Origin: Anaerolineaceae bacterium | GTDB lineage: Bacteria > Chloroflexota > Anaerolineae > Anaerolineales > Villigracilaceae | Assembly: GCA_009772985.1 (NCBI GenBank) | Contig: WOUS01000002.1 | Coordinates: 248,001 to 312,000, forward strand | Direction of reading: 5' to 3' | Length of the DNA: 64,000 bases | Shown here: positions 14,496-21,672 of the stretch, piece after piece | Layout of the letters: every line of letters starts with the position of its first letter | Position numbering within the stretch: position 1 is the first letter of the stretch | Notes under the pieces: generated by a model | What the model was told of the DNA's origin: nothing | Database searches by the model: none | What the model saw: the letters and a program-made list of their open reading frames with translations, nothing else | Made by a program: the position numbers and the translations under genes

Positions 14496-14912
14496 TTATT
14501 GGCCGCTGTTCAGCGCTTTCCATGCCCCCACCCAGGGCGTGCCCAGGCGGTGCCCGGGCGGGACCGTGATCCGGTTGAGGCGCTGGGCGGCTTGCGCGGC
14601 GGCCTGCGCCACGCTGGCCCAGTCTTCGGCCAGCACAGCCTGGCGCATTTTATCGGCGTATTGCCCGGCCCAGGCCCAGTCCATGCGGAAGCGGTCGGCC
14701 TTGACCCAGTAGCCGCGCTTCTCCCACGCCGCCACCGAAACGTCAATCGTCCCGGCAATGGCGGCCAGCGCCAGGGCGATGAACGCGGCCGGGTCGCGGG
14801 ACTCGGCTCCGGGTCCGGTCTGGTGCGCCAGTTCACGCACAGCCAGGACCACGCATTTCGACAGGCGCGTCCGTTCCTTGCCGGCGCTGTCGGGATTGAT
14901 GATGCGGCTCAA
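14496..14912 (-). CDS. Conserved hypothetical protein, helical
   Basis: 138 residues, mostly alpha-helical, soluble, with a central DVSVAAWEKRGYWVKADRFR segment and an Ala-rich C-terminal half. I do not recognise the family. The start is TTG at 14912, chosen because AAGGAG lies 6 nt upstream and no ATG fits. The Trp/Arg-rich middle suggests a protein- or nucleic-acid-binding helical bundle, but that is only a guess. Confidence 0.65.
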   Translation of the reverse strand: MSRIINPDSAGKERTRLSKCVVLAVRELAHQTGPGAESRDPAAFIALALAAIAGTIDVSVAAWEKRGYWVKADRFRMDWAWAGQYADKMRQAVLAEDWASVAQAAAQAAQRLNRITVPPGHRLGTPWVGAWKALNSGQ

Positions 14913-14952
14913 TGCAATCTCCTTGTTCGCAGAATGCGCCGATTATAACCGC

Positions 14953-14982
14953 GTTGCGCAAATTGGCAATTTGCGCAACCCG
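14953..14982. repeat. GCGCAAATTGGCAATTTGCGC palindrome family, intergenic copy
   Basis: Arms GTTGCGCAAATT and AATTTGCGCAAC around GGC, followed by CCG. The same unit, slightly altered, is inside the polyprenyl synthase gene at 30298. Confidence 0.8.
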
Positions 14983-15014
14983 TAAGCAAATCGTTAATGG
15001 CCGGGGATGGTTTA

Positions 15015-15043
15015 TTGACGCAGGTATCCCTTGCGCTTATAAT
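15015..15043 (+). promoter_or_regulatory. Promoter of tRNA-Leu
   Basis: TTGACG (15015-15020), 17-nt spacer, perfect TATAAT (15038-15043), 13 nt before the mature tRNA 5' end. Confidence 0.8.
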
Positions 15044-15056
15044 CTTGCAGGCTTCC

Positions 15057-15138
15057 GGGGAAGTGCTGGAACTGGCAGACAGGCATGACTTAGGATCATG
15101 TGCCGCAAGGCGTAGGGGTTCAAGTCCCCTCTTCCCCA
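15057..15138 (+). tRNA. tRNA-Leu (anticodon TAG)
   Basis: 82 nt. Acceptor arms GGGGAAG/CTTCCCC, anticodon stem CATGA/TCATG with loop CTTAGGA giving anticodon TAG, a long variable arm typical of class II tRNAs, and T-arm GGGGTTCAAGTCCCC. CCA is not encoded. The tig start codon follows 35 nt downstream. Confidence 0.95.
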
Positions 15139-15172
15139 CTGCCAAGAGAATATTATCTGGAAGGAAAATAAA

Positions 15173-16699
15173 TTGAAACTCGAAACCCAAACCCGTGATG
15201 ACCATCAGGTCACCCTGATCGTCGAAATCGAACCCGAGCGGATGGAAGGCGCCCGGCGCCGCGCCGCGCGGAGACTCTCGGAACGGAAGTCTGTCCCCGG
15301 CTTCCGGCCCGGCAAAGCGCCCTACGATGTCATCGTCCGCACGTTCGGCGCGGAGACGATCCAGGAAGAGGCCATGGACCTGCTGCTGGACGAGGTATAC
15401 CCCGAGGCGCTCAAAGAATCCAAAGTGGAGCCGGCCGGACCCGGGTCGCTGGAAAAACTGGACGACCTGGACAAGAACCCGAAGTTCACCTTCACCGTCC
15501 CGCTCGCGCCGGCCGTGGAACTGGGAAAATACCGCGCGGTGAGGCTGCCGTACGAATGGCAGGAGCCGGGCGAGGAAAAACTAGAGGCCGCGCTGGAAGA
15601 CATGCGCCAGATGTACGCCAAGACCGAGACCGTCAGCCGCCCCATCGAAAAAGGCGATTTCGTGATGCTCGACCTGAAGGGCGTCAAGGCCAAAGCCGCC
15701 GAGGGCGAAGCCCCGGCCTTCGAGCGCGCCGGTTTCCCGGTCTTCGTCCGCAAGGACAAGACGGCCGACGAGTGGCCGTTCCCCGGGTTCTCGACGGAAC
15801 TGCTCGGCCTGAACGCCGGCGATGACAAGTCGTTTTCCCACAAATTCCAGAAGGACCACGCCGACGAGTCGCTGCGGGGAGAAACGGTGCAGTTCGAGGC
15901 GACGGTCAAGATGGTGCGCGGCACCCTCCTGCCGGACCTGAATGACGAGTTTGCCAAAATGGTCGGCCCGTTTACGGACCTGAACGCCCTGCGGGAGGCG
16001 ATGAAAGCCAACCTGGCCGCCCAGTCCAAAGCCGATTATGATGACGAGTATTACGCGCAACTCGTCGAAAAACTCAAGGAGGGCGCAACCATCAAGTACG
16101 CCCCCCAGACGCTCGACCACGAAGTGGAACACGTGATGGAAGACATCAAGTCGCGGCTGGCGGCGCAGAACATGGACCTGACCGCCTATCTCAAGACCCG
16201 CGACATGGACGAAGAGAAATTCGTCGCCGAGGAAGCCCGCCCGGCGGCGGTCAAACGCCTGGAGCGCTTGCTCCTGATGGACGAGATCGCGCTGCGCGAA
16301 AAACTCGAACTCGACAAGGAACTGCTGAACGAATCCTACAAACAGACCTGGCTCGAACTGCAGTCGGATGAGGCCTTCCGCAAGTCCATGCGCGGCAAAG
16401 CCCAGCCGACCCAGCAGATGATGAACGCCGTGGCGCGCGAGTCGGCCAGCCGCGCCTATGTCCGCCAGACGCTGGAGCGGATGAAGGCCATTGCCACCGG
16501 CCAGGCCCCGGAACTGCCGGGCGAAGAGAAGGCTAAAAAGCCCCCCAAAGAGCGGGGGCAGGCGGCAGCGAAAAAAGCATCCGGCACGAAAAAGCCGGCC
16601 GCGAAAAAGCCCTCCAGAGAACGGGGGCAGGCGGCAGCAAAGAAACCGGCTGCCGGTCAGAAAAAGGCTCCGGCAAGAAAACCAACCGCAAAGAAGTAA
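15173..16699 (+). CDS. tig: Trigger factor
   Basis: 508 residues with a TTG start preceded by GGAAGGAAA. Trigger factor is the ribosome-bound chaperone that meets nascent chains at the exit tunnel. The ribosome-binding signature GFRPGKAP is in the N-terminal domain (about 42-49). A FKBP-like PPIase domain (about 155-245, EKGDFVMLDLKG) and the C-terminal helical chaperone arms (to about 440) follow. The last 70 or so residues are a Lys/Ala/Pro-rich low-complexity tail not found in typical trigger factors (about 430 residues); part of it is encoded by a duplicated G-rich repeat. clpP follows directly, the common tig-clpP order. Confidence 0.96.
   Translation: MKLETQTRDDHQVTLIVEIEPERMEGARRRAARRLSERKSVPGFRPGKAPYDVIVRTFGAETIQEEAMDLLLDEVYPEALKESKVEPAGPGSLEKLDDLDKNPKFTFTVPLAPAVELGKYRAVRLPYEWQEPGEEKLEAALEDMRQMYAKTETVSRPIEKGDFVMLDLKGVKAKAAEGEAPAFERAGFPVFVRKDKTADEWPFPGFSTELLGLNAGDDKSFSHKFQKDHADESLRGETVQFEATVKMVRGTLLPDLNDEFAKMVGPFTDLNALREAMKANLAAQSKADYDDEYYAQLVEKLKEGATIKYAPQTLDHEVEHVMEDIKSRLAAQNMDLTAYLKTRDMDEEKFVAEEARPAAVKRLERLLLMDEIALREKLELDKELLNESYKQTWLELQSDEAFRKSMRGKAQPTQQMMNAVARESASRAYVRQTLERMKAIATGQAPELPGEEKAKKPPKERGQAAAKKASGTKKPAAKKPSRERGQAAAKKPAAGQKKAPARKPTAKK
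16535..16647. repeat. Duplicated G-rich repeat encoding the trigger factor tail
   Basis: Two similar units (about 16538-16577 and 16609-16647), AAGCCCCCCAAAGAGCGGGG and AAGCCCTCCAGAGAACGGGG, each continuing GCAGGCGGCAGC. They encode KPPKERGQAAAKK and KPSRERGQAAAKK. Confidence 0.65.
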
Positions 16700-16710
16700 T
16701 GGAGAAAAAC

Positions 16711-17313
16711 ATGTCAAATCCCGATTTCAAGATGCAATATGTCTACGAGTCTTCCGGGCGCGGCGAGCGCGGCTATGACATCTATTCATTGCTGCTCAAG
16801 GAACGTATCGTCTTCGTCGGACTGCCGATTGACGACCAGGTTGCCAACCTGATCGTGGCTCAATTGCTGTACTTGAATCACGAGGATGCTGAACGCGAGA
16901 TCCAGATGTACATCAACTCACCGGGCGGGATAATCTACTCCGGGCTGGCAATTTACGACACCATGCAGATGATCGCCAACCCGATCAGCACGGTGGCCGT
17001 CGGCGTGACCGCCTCGTTCGGGACCGTGCTGCTGGCCGCCGGTATGAAGGGCCGCCGCTACGCCCTGCCCAATTCCACCATCCACTTGCACCAGCCGCTC
17101 GGCGGCGCGCAGGGACAGGTCAGCGACATCGAGATCCAGACCATGCAGATCATGCGCCTGAAAACTCTATTGAACAACATCCTGTCCAAACATACCGGCC
17201 AGCCGGTGGAGGTCATCAAGAAAGATACCGACCGCGACTTCTACCTGGACGCCAAACAGGCGGTGGAATACGGCATCGTGGACCAGGTGCTGGAAATGCC
17301 GGACAAGAAGTAA
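16711..17313 (+). CDS. clpP: ATP-dependent Clp protease proteolytic subunit
   Basis: About 200 residues, the usual ClpP length. Catalytic triad: Ser in GVTASFGTVLL, His in STIHLHQPLGG, Asp in KKDTDRDFYLDAKQAVEYG. It forms the tetradecameric serine protease chamber fed by Clp ATPases. The ATG at 16711 has GGAG 6 nt upstream and gives MSNPDFKM; an in-frame ATG at 16699 overlaps the tig stop (TAATG) and is the alternative. Cotranscribed with tig. No Clp ATPase gene is nearby. Confidence 0.95.
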   Translation: MSNPDFKMQYVYESSGRGERGYDIYSLLLKERIVFVGLPIDDQVANLIVAQLLYLNHEDAEREIQMYINSPGGIIYSGLAIYDTMQMIANPISTVAVGVTASFGTVLLAAGMKGRRYALPNSTIHLHQPLGGAQGQVSDIEIQTMQIMRLKTLLNNILSKHTGQPVEVIKKDTDRDFYLDAKQAVEYGIVDQVLEMPDKK

Positions 17314-17379
17314 TCAGTGTTCAGTATTCAGTAACCAGTGTCAGTAGACCCTGAAGGTCTCGAAGGCCTTTAGGGTCTG
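17314..17379. repeat. CAGTGTTCAG repeat plus AGACCCTGAAGGTCT palindrome
   Basis: A degenerate CAGT(G/A)TTCAGTA tract is followed by arms AGACCCTGAAGGTCT (17346-17360) and AGGCCTTTAGGGTCT (17364-17378) around CGA; the two differences remain G-U pairable in RNA. GTTTTC follows, so it may terminate tig-clpP. Confidence 0.7.
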
Positions 17380-17389
17380 TTTTCAAAAT

Positions 17390-18211
17390 ATGATCCCACC
17401 AAACATCAAATCCCTGATCCTCGACATGGACGGCGTCCTGTGGCGCGGCGATGCGCCCATCGGCGACCTGCCGCGCATCTTCGCTCGGATCGCCTCCCGC
17501 GGGCTGGCAGTGGCCTTTGCCACCAACAACGGGACGCGCACGCCGGAGCAGTACGCGGCGCGGCTGGCCTCGTTCGGCGTGCAGGTCGAACCCTGGCAGG
17601 TGGTCACTTCGGCGCTGGCTGTTGCCGAACTTCTCGACCGCGCCATCCCCCCATTTCCGGTTTCAGAAATGGGGGGACCGAGGGGGGTGGCGAGACCGGT
17701 CTTCGCCATCGGCGAGGCGGGGGTGATGAACGCCCTGCGTGACAAAGGCTTCGAGCCGCTGCCGGTGGAACGCGCCGCCGAAGCGCAGGCGGTGGTGATG
17801 GGCATTGACCGGCAGATCAACTTCGAGAAGATGGCCGCCGCGGCCCTGCTCGTGCGCCGCGGACTGCCCTTCTTTGCCACCAATTCCGACAAGACCTTCC
17901 CCACCCCGCGCGGCGAGATCCCCGGCGCGGGAGCATGGGTTGCGGTGATCGTCACGGCGACGGGCGTCGAGCCAATTTACGCCGGGAAGCCCGCCCCGTA
18001 CCTGCTCGAACTGGCGCGCCAACGCCTCGGCACGCCAAAAGAAGAAACGCTGGTGGTGGGCGACCGGCTGGAGACCGACATCGCCGGCGGCCAGGCGGCC
18101 GGGATGCCCGCGGCGCTGGTTTTATCGGGAGTCTCGACGCGGGAGCAGGGGGAGGCGTGGAGGCCGAGGATTGATGTGATGGCGGAGGATTTGGGGGAGT
18201 TGGTGGAATAG
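17390..18211 (+). CDS. HAD-IIA family phosphatase (NagD-like)
   Basis: 273 residues. HAD motif I LILDMDGVLW, motif II with ATNNGTRTPEQ, a C2A-type cap domain between them and the C-terminal core, motif III GKPAPYLLELARQRLG and motif IV VVGDRLETDIAGGQAAG. NagD/AraL-type enzymes dephosphorylate small sugar phosphates or nucleotides in the cytoplasm; the substrate here is not predictable. A C/G palindrome inserts PPFPVSEMGGPRGVA in the cap (17647-17690). There is no clear Shine-Dalgarno before the ATG. Confidence 0.92.
   Translation: MIPPNIKSLILDMDGVLWRGDAPIGDLPRIFARIASRGLAVAFATNNGTRTPEQYAARLASFGVQVEPWQVVTSALAVAELLDRAIPPFPVSEMGGPRGVARPVFAIGEAGVMNALRDKGFEPLPVERAAEAQAVVMGIDRQINFEKMAAAALLVRRGLPFFATNSDKTFPTPRGEIPGAGAWVAVIVTATGVEPIYAGKPAPYLLELARQRLGTPKEETLVVGDRLETDIAGGQAAGMPAALVLSGVSTREQGEAWRPRIDVMAEDLGELVE
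17647..17690. repeat. CCCCCCATTTC hairpin in frame inside HAD gene
   Basis: CCCCCCATTTC (17647-17657) pairs perfectly with GAAATGGGGGG (17666-17676), followed by ACCGAGGGGGGTGG. The frame is kept. Confidence 0.7.
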
Positions 18212-18227
18212 GTGGATGGTGAATAGC

Positions 18228-18260
18228 AGACTTCCGAGTTCTTGAAGAACTCGGAAGTCT
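18228..18260. repeat. AGACTTCCGAGTTCT palindrome, intergenic copy
   Basis: 16-bp perfect arms (AGACTTCCGAGTTCTT / AAGAACTCGGAAGTCT) between convergent genes. A relative with one compensated base pair is inside rlmN at 20922. Confidence 0.85.
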
Positions 18261-18264
18261 TGGT

Positions 18265-20364
18265 TTACTTTTCGCAGGCGGCGATGAGACCATCAACTTG
18301 CTTGAGAACAGTTTGTTCTCCAACTTTTTCAAAGGCTTTTCGTGCCTTCAGCGCATATTCTTTGGCTTTCGCCTTGTGCCCCAGGTTGAGCAGAGCAACA
18401 GAAAAATTCCCGTAATCTGCCCCCTCGCTGTATAAATCTCCGATCACCCGCCGCATGGTAATGACTTGTTCCAATTGTTTTTCGGCGGCAGGAATATCCC
18501 CGGAATGCAGGGACAATCGGGTTAACGCCGCCAGCACGTTGGCTTCGCCCAAACGGTCTCCGACGGCGCGGAAGAGTTTCAGGGCTTCGCTGTAACTGGC
18601 GAGCGCGGCATCCCGGTCGGCGCGGAACTGCTGCACGTCGCCGATGGCTTGCAGCACGTTGGCTTCGCCCAAACGGTCTCCGACGGCGCGGAAGAGTTTC
18701 AGGGCTTCGCTGTAACTGGCGAGCGCGGCATCCATTTCTTTGCGGAACTGCTGCACGTCGCCGATGGCTTGCAGCACGTTGGCTTTTAGTTGTTTATCCT
18801 CTATGCCAAGTTGCAGGCAGGCTTCCAGCCAGGCGATCCAGTAAGACCAATCTTCCTTGAAAATATTGTAGAACCAGTTACGGGTTTGTGTAACCAGGCG
18901 GGCAAGCAGTTCACCATTTTTCTGCCCGCGCGCCCACTCGCAGGATTGGAGCAAGTTGGAGCGTTCATCCACTACATGCGGGACGCTCCCACTAACAGTG
19001 GGATTTTCCGAGAAGAGAGCAACAACCCACTCTGCCAGAGCATTCTTTTTCCCAATCTCTTCCACTTTGTCTTCGTGCAATTTCTTTCCGGCATACTCAT
19101 CCAGCAAATCGTGCAGGCGGTAGCGTTCGCGCTCCCCCTCCACCACCTTGACCAGCGACAGGTTGATGAAGCGCGAAAGCGTCTGCCGGGCTTCGGGCAA
19201 TTCCATTTCCCACAGGAAGGCCGCGGCTTCGGGGGCAAAGCCGGTCGGGTGGAAAGCAGAGAGCGCGCAGAACCGTTTCCGGTCCGTTTCGTTCAGGTCG
19301 AGAGTACTGATATCGTAAACTTTTTCCATGTCCCAGCGGGCGTCGCCGTCCATGACAAGTTCGGAGAAGCGCGCTTGCGCCAGTTCGAAATAGCGGGCGA
19401 TGGGCTTTTTTATGCCCTGCAACTGGCGGGCGCGCCGGGCGGCAATTTCCAAAGCCAGCGGGTTGAAGGCGCAGCGCGCGGCCAGTTTTTCGGCTGCCTC
19501 CTTTTCGGCGGCAACAACCTCCGCGCCCAGCACGGCCTCGAGTAGTTCGTTCGCCTGCTCCGGCGTCATGTGGTCGAGTTCGAATATTCTATTCATCCCG
19601 CCGATCTGCTGGATGCGGCTGGTCAGCAGGACGGCGCAGGGTTTGGCCGGCAGGAAGTCGGTCAAGCCTGCCAGCGCCTTCTGGCGTACGTCGTCCAAAA
19701 TGACCAGCAGGCGGCAGTCCTGCAGGCGGTGGCGCAGTTCGTTCTTCTGCTGGTCGTACGATGCGCCCGGAGGCAGTTGCACGCCGCATTTCAGGAGCAT
19801 GTCGGCCACCACTTGCGGCGGGGTTTTCTCGCCCACGTCCACCCACAGGAGGCCGTCGAATTTTCCCTTCAATTCAGCCGCGGCATGTTTGGCGAGTTCG
19901 GTCTTGCCCAGCCCGCCGGGCGCGTGCAGTCCCACAATGGCCCCGGTCCCGTTGCCGGAACGCAGGAAGGCTTTCACGTCATCCTCGATTGTGCCGCGAT
20001 GGACGTACGTCACGGCCTTGACGGGCGGAATGGAGCCGAGCGAGTCGTTCGCTTCGGGAGGCGGGAGCGGTTGATTGACCACCTGCCCGATATTGACCGT
20101 CTGTCCGGCAATATTGGTGGTTCCGGTCTGATTGATATTTAGTGCGGGAGTCTGTGACGCACCCGACTTGAACACCCCCAATTTTTCCAGCAAGGCTGCC
20201 AGCCCGCCCACGAACGCCAGCGCTCCGGCGGCGGCAATGCCGAGCAGTTCCCACAACCCGCCCTGCCGGGTTTGCCAGTCGGGGAAGGCAAACCAACTGA
20301 CAGCAATCGCAACCGCCGTCAGGATCAACCAACCGAGAACGAACGCCCACCAGAATCGCTTCAT
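18265..20364 (-). CDS. Membrane-anchored STAND NTPase with TPRs
   Basis: 699 residues. Two transmembrane helices (about 5-27 and 40-60) are followed by an Asn/Gln/Thr-rich linker (NINQTGTTNIAGQTVNIGQV), then an NB-ARC core with P-loop GLHAPGGLGKTE (near 145-156), Walker B-like LLVILDDV, sensor VLLTSR and GLPL-like CAFNPLALEIAARRA. A winged-helix region and C-terminal TPRs follow. The last units include two nearly identical 40-residue repeats. The start at 20364 (MKRFWWAF) has GAGGGAG just upstream; the frame extends to 20481 but only across the divergent promoter region. Probably a membrane-localised sensor switch; the ligand and output are unknown. Confidence 0.86.
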   Translation of the reverse strand: MKRFWWAFVLGWLILTAVAIAVSWFAFPDWQTRQGGLWELLGIAAAGALAFVGGLAALLEKLGVFKSGASQTPALNINQTGTTNIAGQTVNIGQVVNQPLPPPEANDSLGSIPPVKAVTYVHRGTIEDDVKAFLRSGNGTGAIVGLHAPGGLGKTELAKHAAAELKGKFDGLLWVDVGEKTPPQVVADMLLKCGVQLPPGASYDQQKNELRHRLQDCRLLVILDDVRQKALAGLTDFLPAKPCAVLLTSRIQQIGGMNRIFELDHMTPEQANELLEAVLGAEVVAAEKEAAEKLAARCAFNPLALEIAARRARQLQGIKKPIARYFELAQARFSELVMDGDARWDMEKVYDISTLDLNETDRKRFCALSAFHPTGFAPEAAAFLWEMELPEARQTLSRFINLSLVKVVEGERERYRLHDLLDEYAGKKLHEDKVEEIGKKNALAEWVVALFSENPTVSGSVPHVVDERSNLLQSCEWARGQKNGELLARLVTQTRNWFYNIFKEDWSYWIAWLEACLQLGIEDKQLKANVLQAIGDVQQFRKEMDAALASYSEALKLFRAVGDRLGEANVLQAIGDVQQFRADRDAALASYSEALKLFRAVGDRLGEANVLAALTRLSLHSGDIPAAEKQLEQVITMRRVIGDLYSEGADYGNFSVALLNLGHKAKAKEYALKARKAFEKVGEQTVLKQVDGLIAACEK
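18541..18780 (-). repeat. Duplicated 120-bp TPR unit
   Basis: The block at 18541-18660 is repeated at 18661-18780; the first 60 nt are identical and the rest nearly so. It encodes EANVLQAIGDVQQFR, then DAALASYSEALKLFRAVGDR, twice. Confidence 0.9.
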
Positions 20365-20437
20365 GCTCTCCCTCGCTGTGACCGGAATGATGCCCCCATT
20401 ATCCGCCATTTCCGCGCGATGTGCAAGTGGCGCGTGA

Positions 20438-20443
20438 TAGAAT
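20438..20443 (+). promoter_or_regulatory. -10 element TAGAAT, leaderless arrangement for rlmN
   Basis: TAGAAT ends 6 nt before the GTG start and no Shine-Dalgarno is present. No convincing -35 was found. Confidence 0.4.
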
Positions 20444-20449
20444 CGGGGC

Positions 20450-21535
20450 GTGAATACCCTGCAAACTTGGAAACCTGCCAACGTGTCAACGCTGATCTAC
20501 GATCTTTCCCTCCCCGACATCACCTCGCTCCTCCAAACTTGGAACGAACCAGCCTATCGTGCTAAACAGATCTGGCAGGGGCTGTATCGCAATTTCTGGA
20601 ACGCGCCCGGCCAATTCACCAGCCTGCCCGCGGCCCTGCGCGCCAAACTCGGCGAAGCCTTGCAATTCAACGCGCTCACGCCCACCACCACGCTCCAGTC
20701 TGCGGACGGGGAAACGGTCAAGACGCTGTTCCAACTCCACGACGGGCGCGCCATCGAAGCCGTCCTCATGCGCTACGAGAAGCGGAACACGCTCTGCATC
20801 TCCACGCAGGCCGGCTGCGCGATGGGATGCGTCTTCTGCGCCACCGGGCAGATGGGCTTCAAGCGTCACCTCTCCAGCGGCGAGATCGTCGCCCAGGTGA
20901 TGTACTACGCCCGCGCCTTGCAGACCTCCGAGTTCTCCAAGAACTCGGAGGTCTCTAACGTCACCAACGTGGTGGTGATGGGCATGGGCGAACCGTTCCA
21001 CAATTATGAAAACACGATGGCCGCCATTGACCGGCTGAACGACCCGGACGGATACAACTTCGGTGCGCGCCGCTTCACCATCTCGACCGTCGGCCTGGTC
21101 CCGGCCATCCGGCGGTTTGCGGCCGAAAAGCGGCAGGTGAATCTGGCCGTCTCCCTCCACGCCGCGGACGACGCGCTGCGCACTTCGATGCTGCCGGTCA
21201 ACAAATCCTACCCGGTGGACGAACTCCTGCAAGCCTGCCGCGACTACGCTGCCGCCACCGGCCGCCGCGTCACGTTCGAGTGGGCGCTCGTGGACGGGGT
21301 CAACGACACGCCCGAACAGGCGCTCCTGCTGGCAGGCAAACTCAAAGGGATGCTGTGCCACGTCAACGCCATCCCCCTCAACCCCACCGAAGGCTACGCC
21401 GGTAAGGGGACGACGCGCGAGCGGGCGGTAAAATTCCGGGACGTGCTCACCCGGAACGGGGTCCCGTGCACGATCCGCCTGCGGCGCGGGATGGACATCC
21501 AGGCTGGGTGCGGTCAACTGGCAAGCCGTGTTTAG
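20450..21535 (+). CDS. rlmN: 23S rRNA/tRNA adenine-C2 methyltransferase RlmN
   Basis: 361 residues. Radical SAM enzyme that methylates C2 of A2503 in 23S rRNA and A37 of some tRNAs. The cluster motif CAMGCVFCATGQMGF, the GMGEPFHNYENT motif, and the C-terminal methyl-carrying Cys in GMDIQAGCGQLASR are all present. The GTG at 20450 fits a leaderless transcript; a GTG at 20483 (VSTLIYDLSLP) is the alternative. A perfect 33-bp palindrome is translated in frame as TSEFSKNSEV just before VTNVVVMGMGEP, so the protein has an extra loop next to a conserved strand. Confidence 0.95.
   Translation: MNTLQTWKPANVSTLIYDLSLPDITSLLQTWNEPAYRAKQIWQGLYRNFWNAPGQFTSLPAALRAKLGEALQFNALTPTTTLQSADGETVKTLFQLHDGRAIEAVLMRYEKRNTLCISTQAGCAMGCVFCATGQMGFKRHLSSGEIVAQVMYYARALQTSEFSKNSEVSNVTNVVVMGMGEPFHNYENTMAAIDRLNDPDGYNFGARRFTISTVGLVPAIRRFAAEKRQVNLAVSLHAADDALRTSMLPVNKSYPVDELLQACRDYAAATGRRVTFEWALVDGVNDTPEQALLLAGKLKGMLCHVNAIPLNPTEGYAGKGTTRERAVKFRDVLTRNGVPCTIRLRRGMDIQAGCGQLASRV
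20922..20954. repeat. AGACCTCCGAGTTCT palindrome in frame inside rlmN
   Basis: 15-bp perfect arms AGACCTCCGAGTTCT and AGAACTCGGAGGTCT around CCA. 33 bp, so 11 codons are added without a frame change. Compared with the copy at 18228, the T-A pair at position 5 is a C-G pair here. Confidence 0.88.
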
Positions 21536-21672
21536 TTTTTATGTGCTTGTTTTGGGAGTAAAATATTGTATGTTATTGGCTACACGCAGTTTTGCTTTCG
21601 TCGCCGCTTGCAAGAACGTCCGCTTTGCAGTATAGTCAGTCCGCCATCCAATCCAAAAAACGGGAAAACTAC

